64,000 nt of DNA from Candidatus Gastranaerophilales bacterium (GCA_944326565.1 CALVEL010000006.1:62001-126000); one strand, 5' to 3'. Positions 1 through 9,054 are shown, counted from the stretch's first letter. A program made the numbers and translations. The notes: generated from the sequence alone by a model not told the origin.

Positions 1-994
1 TATTACATACATAAATTTTCTTTGCCTTAGATTTAGCAATTTCATTTGATATTTCTTCAATTAAAAGGTTTGGTATTACACTGGTATATAGACTGCCTGG
101 TCCTAATATTATTAAATCTGCCTCTTTTATTGCAAGAATTACATCTTCTAAAGCTCTACAGTGTCTTGGATCTGTAAAAAGTCTTTTTATTCTGCCATGG
201 GCTTCAGGAATATTTGATTCACCATGAATTATACGACCATCTTCCATTTCAGCAACAAGCTTCATATCATCTAATGTAGATGGTAATACTCGTCCTCTGA
301 TTGATAATACATTTGAAGATTCTTTAACAGCTCTTACCATATCTCCAGTTATTGCACACAGAGCAGTTAAAAATAAATTTCCAAAACTGTGACCTTCCAA
401 CCCTTCTCCTGATTTGAAACGATATTGGAATAATTTTGTAATTAAATCCTCATCATCTGCTAATGCAGCAATACAATTTCTTATATCTCCAGGAGGTAAT
501 ATTCCCATATCTTCACGCAATCTGCCTGAGCTACCGCCGTCATCTCCGACTGTAACTACTGCCGTTATGTTATTTGTGATATGTTTAATCCCTTTTAAAA
601 GCATTGAAAGACCTGTACCGCCCCCGACTGCAACTATTTTGGGACCTCTATTAAGCTTGCGGCGTCTGTATAAAGCCTCTAAAATACTTTCATTGCCTTT
701 TTCTGAATTAAGTCCCAGCATTGATATGTTAGTCTTTTGCCAACCTTTGAAGAATATTCCGGCACCAAACATTACTATTGCGAATGCAACCCACTCTGTA
801 GATACGTTCATAGCAATTTTTCTTATAAACTGCATTGTATAAAAGACAGGTTTTATATCACATAAAATTAAAAAACCTATAGTCATCATCAATGCACCTA
901 AAAAAATCATTGCAAACCAACGTTTTACCTGTAGTCCTGGAACTAACCAAGCTGCATCTTTAGGCATTCTCATATTATTTCTAAAATTTTTCAT
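1..994 (-). CDS. yvcK: YvcK-family protein (UDP-sugar-binding, CofD-like), partial
   Basis: The reverse-strand frame runs off the left edge, so the C-terminus is missing and about 331 codons are visible. After two N-terminal hydrophobic segments (roughly residues 20-80) comes a CofD-like nucleotide-binding region with GGGTGLS, DDGGSSGRLR, PPGDIRN and GLEGHSFGNL. Known YvcK proteins bind UDP-sugars and link central carbon metabolism to cell-wall growth; membrane-anchored forms occur in Cyanobacteria. I chose the second of two nearby ATGs because AGGA lies 8 nt before it, against 2 nt before the first. It follows pxpA by 14 nt, so the two are probably co-transcribed. Confidence 0.9.
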   Translation of the reverse strand, partial: MKNFRNNMRMPKDAAWLVPGLQVKRWFAMIFLGALMMTIGFLILCDIKPVFYTMQFIRKIAMNVSTEWVAFAIVMFGAGIFFKGWQKTNISMLGLNSEKGNESILEALYRRRKLNRGPKIVAVGGGTGLSMLLKGIKHITNNITAVVTVGDDGGSSGRLREDMGILPPGDIRNCIAALADDEDLITKLFQYRFKSGEGLEGHSFGNLFLTALCAITGDMVRAVKESSNVLSIRGRVLPSTLDDMKLVAEMEDGRIIHGESNIPEAHGRIKRLFTDPRHCRALEDVILAIKEADLIILGPGSLYTSVIPNLLIEEISNEIAKSKAKKIYVCN

Positions 995-1008
995 CACCAT
1001 TATCCTTA

Positions 1009-1812
1009 TTATTCAACCCAGCCGGATGCATATGCATTTTTATAATTTACCGGCACCGGAGTAATTATCTTTTTTGCCTCTTGTGCTATTTCTATAATAT
1101 TAGGAACTTTATTTGAAAAATGAATAGTATCAGCATTAACTATTGTTTTTCCGCCTTCTCTATTTGTTATTTGAGAATTATATAACAACAATTTCAATCG
1201 GTTTACATTGTCAAATACACTTGAGTTATCTTTCATTGAAAAATCGACAGTACCATCCACATTGTATGTTTTTTCAAGATGAATTTCTTGCGCTATCGGA
1301 AGATTTACATACTCACCTACTTTTTCTGTCACATCTCCTGATGCGCCATAGTATACAAGCCATTTTGAACATTTTTTAATAGCTTTTGCAATGGCACTTG
1401 CAAATTGAAAATCTTCCGCTGCTTGTTTGTACATTGCGCCATGGGGACGCACATGCTCAATTTCCAAATTGAAACTTTTTGCAAATGACATTATTGCTCC
1501 AACTTGATATATAACAAGAGCTTCAATTTCATCTTCGTCCAAATCCATTGCTCGATATCCAAACCCTTGTATATCATCAAATCCAATATGAGCACCTATG
1601 ACAATATTTTTTTCTTTCGCTGAAAGAAGCGCTTTTTGAATTGTAAGAGGATCTCCTGCATGAAATCCGCAAGATATATTTACAGAACTTACATAATCCA
1701 ATAATTCATATTCTGAGGTGTTTTTGTATACACCGAAACTTTGTGCTAAATCACAGTTGAAATCTATATTCTTAATTTGTTTTTTCTCAAATTTTTCTAT
1801 CTGCTGCTGCAT
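1009..1812 (-). CDS. pxpA: 5-oxoprolinase subunit A (LamB/YcsF family)
   Basis: A 267-aa protein of the LamB/YcsF family, which with PxpB and PxpC opens 5-oxoproline to glutamate using ATP. Family motifs are visible: NCDLAQSFG near residue 19, SCGFHAGD near 47, AHIGFDDIQGFG near 74 and RPHGAMYKQA near 122. The length is about normal with a short N-terminal extension. PxpB and PxpC are not adjacent; the gene is upstream of yvcK in the same direction. The family call is secure; activity without PxpBC nearby is inference. Confidence 0.88.
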   Translation of the reverse strand: MQQQIEKFEKKQIKNIDFNCDLAQSFGVYKNTSEYELLDYVSSVNISCGFHAGDPLTIQKALLSAKEKNIVIGAHIGFDDIQGFGYRAMDLDEDEIEALVIYQVGAIMSFAKSFNLEIEHVRPHGAMYKQAAEDFQFASAIAKAIKKCSKWLVYYGASGDVTEKVGEYVNLPIAQEIHLEKTYNVDGTVDFSMKDNSSVFDNVNRLKLLLYNSQITNREGGKTIVNADTIHFSNKVPNIIEIAQEAKKIITPVPVNYKNAYASGWVE

Positions 1813-1910
1813 AGTTATTCCCTTGTAGTAACTGTTTAATACTTTAATTATACTATCAAAATATTTTATTACTACAATCTTTACATAAAATTTACTTGTA
1901 TCTTAGTATT

Positions 1911-1943
1911 AAAAAACACACCGAATAAATCGGTGTGTTTTTT
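1911..1943 (-). terminator. Intrinsic terminator after rpsT
   Basis: A stem of ACACACCGA and its complement around a short AT loop, flanked by A6 and T6, lies between rpsT and the pxpA start. Read on the reverse strand it ends in a U tract and would terminate rpsT. Confidence 0.85.
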
Positions 1944-1958
1944 CTTTTTCTAATTTAA

Positions 1959-2228
1959 CTATTTTGCTTGATTTTTATTTACAGCTTTAGTTAATCTTGA
2001 TTTTTTTCTGGCTGCTGTGTTCTTGTGAAGTATACCCTTTGATACTGCTTTATCACATAATTGATATGCTTTTGATAATGCTGCATTTAAGGCTTCTTTA
2101 TCATCAGATGTACTTAATTCAAGAACATTTTTAATTGCAGTTTTTATTGATGATTTCATTGCTACATTTCTTAATCTGTTTCTTTCTGCAATCAATACTC
2201 TTTTTTTAGAAGATTTAATATTCGCCAT
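1959..2228 (-). CDS. rpsT: 30S ribosomal protein S20
   Basis: An 89-aa basic helical protein starting MANIKSSKKR, with the typical Lys/Arg-rich S20 N-terminus and a C-terminal AARKKSRLTKAV segment. It binds 16S rRNA in the small subunit. A longer frame adds 33 residues upstream, but AAGGAA lies just before the MANIK ATG and S20 is normally about 85-90 aa, so I take the shorter start. It is a single-gene unit with its own terminator. Confidence 0.96.
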   Translation of the reverse strand: MANIKSSKKRVLIAERNRLRNVAMKSSIKTAIKNVLELSTSDDKEALNAALSKAYQLCDKAVSKGILHKNTAARKKSRLTKAVNKNQAK

Positions 2229-2560
2229 TTTACTTTTCCTTTTCTGTATCTTGCGGTGCTTAATGACTGCACCATACTCGAGGATGTGAGCAATTATACT
2301 TTTAATATAAAATATTATATTTTTCAAGTATCTTATTAAAGTTTTTTAATATTTCTTCTTATAAATAAAATTTTATCAAAAGTAATTCTAAAGTATTGTA
2401 TACAAAGTATATAAAAATAATCATTAAAATTTGTAACATTATTCACAAGAATTAGTTCTCAAGGATTATATTTTTTAGCCTTTTGTGGTATATATTAAAA
2501 TTATAGAGTTGGATTATAGTTATATAATAATTCGCTAATAAGAAGATAATGGAGGCAAAG
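2229..2560. other. Divergent intergenic region (rpsT / GH57)
   Basis: About 330 bp of very AT-rich DNA between two divergent genes. It must carry both promoters, but I see no convincing -35/-10 pair, no hairpin and no coding potential. The strongest signal is GGAGG, 5 nt before the GH57 start. Confidence 0.5.
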
Positions 2561-4285
2561 ATGTCAGTAGGACAATTCGTATTTATGTTACACAGCCACC
2601 TTCCTTACTATAGAAAAGCCGGCATGTGGCCTTTCGGGGAAGAGAATCTTTATGAATGCATGGCAGAGACCTATGTTCCTTTGCTTAATGCAATTTCAGA
2701 CCTATATGATGAAGGTATCAAAGCAAAGTTGACTGTCGGTATAACCCCTATATTGGCAGAACAGCTGAACGATGCACATTTAAAACAAGGATTTGTTAAA
2801 TATCTTGATTCAAGAATCGCTCAAGTTTCAAAGGATTTAGACAGATATCCTGATCCTAAAGTTGCGCATTCTCAGCATTTAAAATACTTAGCTAAATACT
2901 ACTATGATTGGTTCAATCATATTAAGGATTCTTTTGTCAACAAATACGGAATGGACTTAATTGCCCAATTTAAAAAATATCAGGATCTTGGATGTATTGA
3001 AATTACAACATCCGGAGCAACTCACGGATTTTCTCCATTGTTAGCTACTGACAGCAACTTGAACGCTCAATTTAAGGTAGGTTCAGACACAACGAAAAGA
3101 TTATTCGGTAAAAAAGCTGACGGTTGCTGGCTGCCTGAATGTGCCTACAGACAAGGTTATGAATATGTAGGAAAAGACGGTCAAAAACACTGGAGACCTG
3201 CTATTGAAGTGACATTACAAAACAATGATATCGAATACTTCTTTACTGAATCACATGTAATTGAAGGTGGTAATTCAATTGGTAACAGACGTGTTATTGG
3301 AGTATACGGAAATATTGAATATATACCGCTTCCAGAACGTCCGGCTACAGGTTATGATACATATTCAGCTTACTGGTTACCAGATGCACAGGTCGCTGTA
3401 ATGGGAAGAAACGATAGAGCAGGATATCAGGTATGGTCAGCTGCTGATGGATATCCAGGTGATGGATGTTTCAGAGAATTCCACAAAAAAGACGACAAAT
3501 CCGGCATGCACTACTGGAGAATTACATCACCTACTACTGATTTAGGTGACAAAATGTTATATGATCCGGTACTTGCATTAAATAAAATTAATGAAAACTC
3601 AGACCACTATACAACCTTAATTTATCATATGCTTAATGATTATAAAAAAGCACATAACGGTAAAGAAGGTTTGGTAATGGTATCATTTGATACAGAATTA
3701 TTCGGACACTGGTGGTTTGAAGGTGTTGAATTTATCAAACAAGTAATCAAAAAATTTGCTACATATCTTCCTGAAGTAGAAAGAATGACAGCCGGTGAAT
3801 ATATACATACATATCCACCAAAAGAAGCTATACAAATTCCTGAAAGTTCTTGGGGACAAGGCGGACACTTCTACGTATGGAATAACCACTTAACTGAGTG
3901 GATGTGGCCAATTATTCACGCTTGTGAAAAACGCATCAATAAAATTGCGGATCAATATCCTGAAATACCTGAAGATAAATTGCTTCACAGAGCTTTAAAT
4001 CAAATGGCAAGAGAAAATTTATTGTTGCAAAGTTCTGACTGGCCGTTTTTGATTACTACATGGCAAGCTAAAGATTACGCAACCGATAGATTCAGAGAAC
4101 ATGTCGACAGATTTGAAAAAATTTGCGATATGATTGAAAGTGGAAATATCGATGAAAGAGCTCTTAGCGAAATTGAAAGTATTGATAATTGTTTCCCTGT
4201 AATAGACTACAGAGTATACCAATCTATCGAAGAAGGGGTTATACCTCAACAGTCTAAAAAATTAGCACCTTTATACGCTGATTAA
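2561..4285 (+). CDS. GH57 1,4-alpha-glucan branching enzyme
   Basis: A 574-aa cytoplasmic glycoside hydrolase family 57 protein, most like the GH57 glycogen branching enzymes that create alpha-1,6 branches. It has an N-terminal HSHLPYYR motif near residue 11, the nucleophile region WLPECAY (Glu193) and the acid/base region SFDTELFGHWWFEG (Asp377). The usual annotation start would be 4 codons earlier, but GGAGG sits 5 nt before the second ATG, which I use. The gene stands alone between a divergent rpsT and a bidirectional terminator. With the GH13-like protein at 31 kb it suggests glycogen or starch-type glucan metabolism. Confidence 0.88.
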   Translation: MSVGQFVFMLHSHLPYYRKAGMWPFGEENLYECMAETYVPLLNAISDLYDEGIKAKLTVGITPILAEQLNDAHLKQGFVKYLDSRIAQVSKDLDRYPDPKVAHSQHLKYLAKYYYDWFNHIKDSFVNKYGMDLIAQFKKYQDLGCIEITTSGATHGFSPLLATDSNLNAQFKVGSDTTKRLFGKKADGCWLPECAYRQGYEYVGKDGQKHWRPAIEVTLQNNDIEYFFTESHVIEGGNSIGNRRVIGVYGNIEYIPLPERPATGYDTYSAYWLPDAQVAVMGRNDRAGYQVWSAADGYPGDGCFREFHKKDDKSGMHYWRITSPTTDLGDKMLYDPVLALNKINENSDHYTTLIYHMLNDYKKAHNGKEGLVMVSFDTELFGHWWFEGVEFIKQVIKKFATYLPEVERMTAGEYIHTYPPKEAIQIPESSWGQGGHFYVWNNHLTEWMWPIIHACEKRINKIADQYPEIPEDKLLHRALNQMARENLLLQSSDWPFLITTWQAKDYATDRFREHVDRFEKICDMIESGNIDERALSEIESIDNCFPVIDYRVYQSIEEGVIPQQSKKLAPLYAD

Positions 4286-4305
4286 TTTAATTAAAAATAT
4301 AAAAA

Positions 4306-4333
4306 AAAAGACTCCTATAATAGGAGTCTTTTT
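4306..4333. terminator. Bidirectional terminator
   Basis: AAGACTCCTAT and its complement form an 11-bp stem with A and T runs on either side, placed between convergent genes, so it can serve both the GH57 gene and the reverse-strand gene beyond it. Confidence 0.9.
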
Positions 4334-4334
4334 T

Positions 4335-4985
4335 TTATTTGAACTCCATTAACTTATGCCCATCTTTACTTTTAAAAACAAGTTCTGGATATTTTTCTTT
4401 GAAATATTCAATTTCTTTTTTATCAAGTGACAAAGGCTTTTTAAGTCTTAGAACAACACTTTCATTATTTTCAAACGGAAAAATTTTTCCATACTCGTTT
4501 TTATATTTCATAAAAATATCTCTTACTTTTGCTACTATACCAAGCCAAGGATCTATAACAATATCATTCAATTTAATACCGTCTTTTAAAGGTTTTTTAG
4601 TAATTAATAAGAAAACATGGTTATAATCTTTCATCAAAAACCTGTAACAGTTATCGACCCCATTCATTCTTGCTATCAATTCAGCTAATGATGAGTATTC
4701 TCCACAGTGTGCAACTTTGTGTTCTTTTACTGAATAAATTATTTCTTTCAATATTTTAAAAGGAGATTTTAAAAATTTTCTATCGTTCCTATCTTGCTGT
4801 AAAACTTTACCTTTTTCATTTATAAAATCATATAATCTTTCATTGTTAGATATTAGTTTAGGATTTTCGTAATATAAACGATTAGGAGATATTGCAGGGA
4901 AATTTTTTCTAACTGTTCTGCATACCCAATCAGCATCATTTAATGTTGTTTTTATACCTGTAAAATTTATTTGAAAATTATTCAT
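4335..4985 (-). CDS. Transglutaminase-like Cys-His-Asp protein, paralogue 1
   Basis: A 216-aa protein of unknown function. Cys94 in AHCGEYSSLAE, His123 in YNHVFLLI and Asp145 in VIDPWLG have the order and spacing of the papain/transglutaminase-like triad, including the DPW context of the Asp. There is no signal peptide; the N-terminus carries INFTGIK at residues 6-12. It is a paralogue of the next gene upstream, which matches it in layout (DADxxCRxV, HISP/AISP, CGE, HV, DPW). Possible roles are protease, transglutaminase, deamidase or acyltransferase. Family-level confidence is moderate; the substrate is unknown. Confidence 0.6.
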   Translation of the reverse strand: MNNFQINFTGIKTTLNDADWVCRTVRKNFPAISPNRLYYENPKLISNNERLYDFINEKGKVLQQDRNDRKFLKSPFKILKEIIYSVKEHKVAHCGEYSSLAELIARMNGVDNCYRFLMKDYNHVFLLITKKPLKDGIKLNDIVIDPWLGIVAKVRDIFMKYKNEYGKIFPFENNESVVLRLKKPLSLDKKEIEYFKEKYPELVFKSKDGHKLMEFK

Positions 4986-5009
4986 TATTTTATACCATTT
5001 AATAATTAT

Positions 5010-5696
5010 TTATTGTATTTCCGGAAACAATTTTACTAATTTAGCCAAATTATCTTTATCAATATAAACACTTGATTCTTTTAAAAGAGATAGTTTTAAA
5101 TTAGGGTTAAAATTTTCAAAGAAGTCATGATATTTTTGTTTGTATTTAACAATACAATTTCTGGCAAAATCAGTAATTCCAAACCAAGGATCAATGATGA
5201 TATCTTTTTTTCCTGCCCTAAATCTTACAGCGACATGATCATAATCTATATAACTGCCAGATTTCGGGTTATAACCGTAAAGTCCTACTATATTAACATC
5301 CTTTAACTTTTTACTTCTGCAATACAAATAAGTTATATCAGCCAATTCTCCACAATTTGCGCATTTATATTTTTTAACAAGAGACATAAGCTTTTTATAA
5401 TAATCTAAAGAATCAACAGCAGAATTTTTTTGTTTTCTAATTATTCTCAGTCTATCATCAATTTTTGTGAATAAAAAATCGTAATCAATTGGCTTACCAA
5501 GGTTAACCCAAGAATAAGAGGGTGAGATATGTGTAAAAGCAGAATTAACATTTCTGCATATTTTATCAGCATCTTTGATGACCGAAGCACGACCTTTAAA
5601 AACTAAATAAGACTTTGCATTATCAACATTCATATTCAATATAAAACAAAAGATAAAAAAAATTGCTAAAAAGTATTGCAAAAAAAAATTCAGCAT
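5010..5696 (-). CDS. Transglutaminase-like Cys-His-Asp protein, paralogue 2
   Basis: A 228-aa paralogue of the adjacent downstream gene. The first 25-28 residues are strongly hydrophobic, which suggests a signal peptide or membrane anchor that the other copy lacks. Triad candidates are Cys115 (CANCGELAD), His154 (YDHVAVR) and Asp169 (IIDPWFG). A YLVFKGR segment follows the hydrophobic N-terminus, in the place of INFTGIK in the paralogue. No clear Shine-Dalgarno precedes the ATG, so the start is less certain. The pair is 24 nt apart, so it is probably one transcript formed by tandem duplication and divergence. Confidence 0.58.
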   Translation of the reverse strand: MLNFFLQYFLAIFFIFCFILNMNVDNAKSYLVFKGRASVIKDADKICRNVNSAFTHISPSYSWVNLGKPIDYDFLFTKIDDRLRIIRKQKNSAVDSLDYYKKLMSLVKKYKCANCGELADITYLYCRSKKLKDVNIVGLYGYNPKSGSYIDYDHVAVRFRAGKKDIIIDPWFGITDFARNCIVKYKQKYHDFFENFNPNLKLSLLKESSVYIDKDNLAKLVKLFPEIQ

Positions 5697-5730
5697 TTTA
5701 TAATAAAAATTGTCAAAAGACCAAGGACAT

Positions 5731-5808
5731 GGGAGCGTAGCTCAGTTTGGTTAGAGCGCATGCCTGTCACGCATGAGGTCGCGAGTTCGAGCCTCGTCGT
5801 TCCCGCCA
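5731..5808 (+). tRNA. tRNA-Asp (anticodon GTC)
   Basis: A complete cloverleaf: acceptor GGGAGCG pairs with CGTTCCC, the D arm is GCTC/GAGC, the anticodon stem CATGC/GCATG holds loop CTGTCAC with anticodon GTC, and the T arm GCGAG/CTCGT holds TTCGAGC. The CCA end is encoded. Confidence 0.98.
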
Positions 5809-5819
5809 TTTTTAAAATT

Positions 5820-5842
5820 AGCACCTTCGGGTGCTTTTTTAG
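5820..5842 (+). terminator. Intrinsic terminator after tRNA-Asp
   Basis: AGCACC-TTCG-GGTGCT followed by TTTTTT, 11 nt after the tRNA. Confidence 0.92.
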
Positions 5843-5977
5843 TGCAATAATTAAAAAATCATTAAAATCTTATTAGTTCTATTGAAATTAGTAAATAATA
5901 TAAAAGGTAATACACCTCTTGTTAAGCTTTAATCAATTGATGATTTTTGTGTTTGCAAGGAGTAACTGAAAGTTTTT

Positions 5978-6011
5978 AGCACAGTGAAGCAGATGCTTTG
6001 CTGTGCTTTTG
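5978..6011 (+). promoter_or_regulatory. Terminator-like hairpin in the leader of the PP-loop gene
   Basis: A 13-bp stem (AGCACAGTGAAGC with GCTTTGCTGTGCT, two wobble pairs) closed by an AGAT loop and followed by TTTT. It lies 28 nt before the ATG, between tRNA-Asp and the PP-loop gene. It could be an attenuator, or the terminator of a short leader transcript. No partner anti-terminator was seen. Confidence 0.55.
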
Positions 6012-6035
6012 TGTAGCGTATTATAAGGAGAACTA

Positions 6036-6824
6036 ATGGAAAAAGAATATCATATTTTATCTCTATCAGGTGGGAAAGATTCTACAGCACTAGCGTTTTT
6101 TATGAAGGAAAATATGCCTGAGATTTTTGAAAAGTTAGAACTCGTTTTTTCTGACACAGAATGTGATCTTCCTGAAACATACGACTATCTGAATAAAATT
6201 GAAGTTTTTCTTGGAAAAAAAATTACAAGAATTAAACCGCTTTATAATTTTGAACAACTTTTTAACATTTACGGGATTTTACCATCAGCAATGAAAAGAT
6301 GGTGTACAGTAGAAATGAAGACAAAAACTTTCAGACAATTCCTACAAGATAAAATAAAATCTGAGAATAAAATTTTTGTTTATATAGGAATTCGAGCAGA
6401 TGAATCCTCTAGAGTTAATAATTCGCAGGACAACGAAATTATCAAACAAAGATATCCTTTTGTTGAATACAACATTATAAAAGAAGATGTATGCACTATT
6501 TTAGAAAATTATGGTATTGGATTTCCTGAATATTATAAATGGAGGTCTCGTTCGGGCTGTTATTTTTGCTTTTTTCAAAAAAAAATTGAATGGTTAAATT
6601 TAAAAGAATATCATCCTAATTTATTCAAAAAAGCACTTGAATTTGAAGAACAAGGAAATATTCAAAGAGGAAAACGCTTTACTTGGTGTCAGGATATTTC
6701 ACTTAAGGAATTGATAGAAAAAGAAAATTATTATCGAGAAAAACATAGAATAAGAAATACAAAATCAAAAGACCTGAAATACAAAAAACTTGTAGAAGGA
6801 TATACCCTTACATTGAACAGTTAG
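6036..6824 (+). CDS. PAPS-reductase-like PP-loop ATPase
   Basis: A 262-aa protein of the PAPS reductase/adenine nucleotide alpha-hydrolase family. The PP-loop SGGKDS is at residues 11-16. Four cysteines (Cys90 in RWCT, Cys175 and Cys178 in GCYFC, Cys218 in TWCQD) could bind an Fe-S cluster or zinc, as in DndC-type relatives. GIRADESSR near residue 118 is also typical. AAGGAG precedes the ATG. It converges on the phospholipase D gene with a 17-bp 3' overlap. No sulfate-assimilation or other Dnd genes are nearby, so the true reaction (sulfur transfer or another nucleotide chemistry) is open. Its place after a tRNA and hairpin is compatible with horizontal gain. Confidence 0.75.
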   Translation: MEKEYHILSLSGGKDSTALAFFMKENMPEIFEKLELVFSDTECDLPETYDYLNKIEVFLGKKITRIKPLYNFEQLFNIYGILPSAMKRWCTVEMKTKTFRQFLQDKIKSENKIFVYIGIRADESSRVNNSQDNEIIKQRYPFVEYNIIKEDVCTILENYGIGFPEYYKWRSRSGCYFCFFQKKIEWLNLKEYHPNLFKKALEFEEQGNIQRGKRFTWCQDISLKELIEKENYYREKHRIRNTKSKDLKYKKLVEGYTLTLNS

Positions 6825-8181
6825 GATCTTCTTTATCTGTTAAACCATTGTGGTCATTATCTAATCCATCTGAACATGAACCTATACTATCTTCACCTTC
6901 AGGTTTCGGAGTAGAATATAACCAATTATCTGGAATAATCTTCCAATATTCTAAAAATTTAGTTTTAAAACCTTTAGCAAGTTCTGTATTTCTTATAATT
7001 ATAAGATTCTCATCATTTTTATTAACTCCAGTATTTGTAAAATTACAGGAACCTAGAATAATATATGTGTCATCAGAAATAAGGGATTTCATATGCATTT
7101 TTCCACCCCAATTTTCGACTTTTATTGGAATACCTAACTTCCTAATTTCTTTGACTTTTGAATGTTGAGTAGTAGCACTATGTGCATCTAAAATTATTCT
7201 GACATCAACTCCTTTGATTTTAGATTCATATAGGGCATCATATATTTTCTGATTAGTTAGATAAAATATTGGCACATAGATATATTGTTTTGCTGAATTA
7301 ATTATCGGAAGAATACCATCATCTAAAATTTTAGAATTTGGAGAGAAGAATACATCAACTACGGAACTGTCTTCCAATAATATTCCTTTTTGACTAAGAA
7401 CGGGTTTATTTTTATGAAACAAACCTTGAACAAACATTTTTTCAAAATCTAATGTATATAACTCTGCAATTTTAGCTGATTTTATAACTGCTGAAATATT
7501 TGTATTGTATCCACCTGTACCTGATGAACTTATATTTGTAGAACCTGTCCAAACTACCTTTTTATCAAATATAAAGTATTTATCATGAATTAAAGTTCCA
7601 TTATAATTTTTAAATCCTTTTTGTTGATATCTTTCAAGTGTTTCTTTATCTGTTTCATAATCTGTTTTGTAATTAGGCAAAATTTTAAGAGTATATTTTG
7701 TACCACCATAGAAATTAAAATTCCAAGGTGTCATATCAACAACCCACCTAATTTGAACCCCTCTTTTTTTAGCTTTTAATAATGCTTTTAATATCTCAGG
7801 TTGGGAGGAAAATCCAAATACTGCAAAATCAATAGTTTTTTTAGCACTATTAATTTCCCTAATAAGAGCTTGGGATGCAGATGTCCTTGCATAATTTGCT
7901 GGCTTTTTATATTTATATCCATCTATAAAATATAAATCTATATTTTGTGTTTTTATATAAGGAACAGCTTTTTCAGGCTTTTTGTGAAATCGATAAAAAA
8001 ACACCTGAAAATCTTTATTTTTAACTGTTGAATCGACCTCATTCATAATTTTTGCATATGAAGGTATATGTTGATTTTCATTAGTTTTATCAATTAAGTC
8101 TTTATTTTTTGAAAATGCAGGTCGTCCAATTATGTATTGAAATAATATAATTAATATAAAAATCTTTTTCATTATAATCAT
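6808..8181 (-). CDS. Secreted phospholipase D-like protein
   Basis: A 457-aa protein with an N-terminal signal sequence (hydrophobic to about residue 20, then RPAFS) and two HKD motifs: His199-Lys201-Asp206 followed by GSTN, and His363-Lys365-Asp370 followed by GSCN. Two HKD halves form one active site in the PLD superfamily, which contains phospholipases, nucleases and cardiolipin synthases. The C-terminal tail (DGLDNDHNGLTDKEDPNC) is an Asp/Asn-rich repeat like calcium-binding tails on secreted proteins. A secreted lipase or nuclease role is inferred. The start could be either ATG at residues 1 or 4; no clear ribosome site is visible. Confidence 0.82.
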   Translation of the reverse strand: MIIMKKIFILIILFQYIIGRPAFSKNKDLIDKTNENQHIPSYAKIMNEVDSTVKNKDFQVFFYRFHKKPEKAVPYIKTQNIDLYFIDGYKYKKPANYARTSASQALIREINSAKKTIDFAVFGFSSQPEILKALLKAKKRGVQIRWVVDMTPWNFNFYGGTKYTLKILPNYKTDYETDKETLERYQQKGFKNYNGTLIHDKYFIFDKKVVWTGSTNISSSGTGGYNTNISAVIKSAKIAELYTLDFEKMFVQGLFHKNKPVLSQKGILLEDSSVVDVFFSPNSKILDDGILPIINSAKQYIYVPIFYLTNQKIYDALYESKIKGVDVRIILDAHSATTQHSKVKEIRKLGIPIKVENWGGKMHMKSLISDDTYIILGSCNFTNTGVNKNDENLIIIRNTELAKGFKTKFLEYWKIIPDNWLYSTPKPEGEDSIGSCSDGLDNDHNGLTDKEDPNCSM

Positions 8182-8223
8182 TATAGAACAAAAATATTCA
8201 CAACCATATTCGTACTTTAACTG

Positions 8224-8490
8224 CTACTCATATCCTATAAAAGCACTCATTAGAATAATTATCACAAAGACCACAAAAGTCATTATAATTTTTCTTTTTT
8301 TTCCTTTAGTCCATATTGCCCAATTTACGTAATATAGCATTAAAAGATTAAATACAATCAATAGAAAAAGTATATTGCCAAGAAAAGTATCAAGTTTTGG
8401 ACCAAAAACAATAACTATACTTGTCATAATACCCAAAATAAAAAACAATGAGAACAAAATTGATGTAATTATTTTAAAAAATTTTATCAT
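8224..8490 (-). CDS. Small three-helix membrane protein
   Basis: An 88-aa hydrophobic protein with three predicted membrane segments (about residues 6-30, 38-58 and 66-86) and a KGKKRK cluster before the third. I do not recognise a family. It is 42 nt upstream of the PLD gene on the same strand and may share its transcript. Confidence 0.55.
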   Translation of the reverse strand: MIKFFKIITSILFSLFFILGIMTSIVIVFGPKLDTFLGNILFLLIVFNLLMLYYVNWAIWTKGKKRKIIMTFVVFVIIILMSAFIGYE

Positions 8491-8547
8491 ACTTATAAAA
8501 TAGCATAGAATTAATAATCTTTCTAGATGCTCTACTCTATAACTATT

Positions 8548-9054
8548 TTATAAATTTATAGATAAACCGATATTTACACTTGCATTTGAAGGATTAATTT
8601 CTGTTATATCATATATTTGACCTTCTAAAAACATATTTACTTTACCGAATTTTGCAGAGACACCCGTAAAATTACCTACTGTTGTATTTGCGCCTTTGCT
8701 TCCATAAATAACCTTTGTCGCGGCATAAGGAGTTGTATAAATATTTGTATTTTTTGCAACTGGCACAGTGACAGTTAGTGGCTGTAATCTGAATTGTACG
8801 GATTTAGAATTTTGGGCTATGTTATGTCTTATACGAAATCCTCCGCTTAAAATACTTTTACCATAAGACAATCCACCTTTAAAATCGATGACAGCCCCTG
8901 TTGTTCCTTCTTTAAACGAAGTACCCAAACCCGCATAACCGCTTAAAGACCCTTTACCAATAGGTTTTGTAATATCCAGTCCTGCTGTCGAAAAATTTGA
9001 GCCATCACATTGTTGAAATGATTGTATTGAAACCTTTGTATTAAACTCCGGCAT
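8548..9054 (-). CDS. Beta-strand-rich protein of unknown function
   Basis: A 168-aa protein with alternating hydrophobic and polar residues and many Gly/Ser/Thr (for example SGYAGLGTSF, KGGLSYGKS), ending in NIGLSINL. The pattern resembles a small beta-barrel or beta-sandwich, but there is no signal peptide, so an outer-membrane barrel is uncertain. A GGGAAA stretch lies about 6 nt before the ATG. No family recognised. Confidence 0.55.
   Translation of the reverse strand: MPEFNTKVSIQSFQQCDGSNFSTAGLDITKPIGKGSLSGYAGLGTSFKEGTTGAVIDFKGGLSYGKSILSGGFRIRHNIAQNSKSVQFRLQPLTVTVPVAKNTNIYTTPYAATKVIYGSKGANTTVGNFTGVSAKFGKVNMFLEGQIYDITEINPSNASVNIGLSINL

Noticed and set aside
414-842. 142-aa forward frame at the left edge
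   Set aside because: It is antisense to the clear YvcK coding region and shows no motifs.
6036-8181. PP-loop ATPase plus PLD as an anti-phage defence pair
   Set aside because: The two genes are convergent, not an operon, and the PLD protein has a signal peptide, so it acts outside the cytoplasm.
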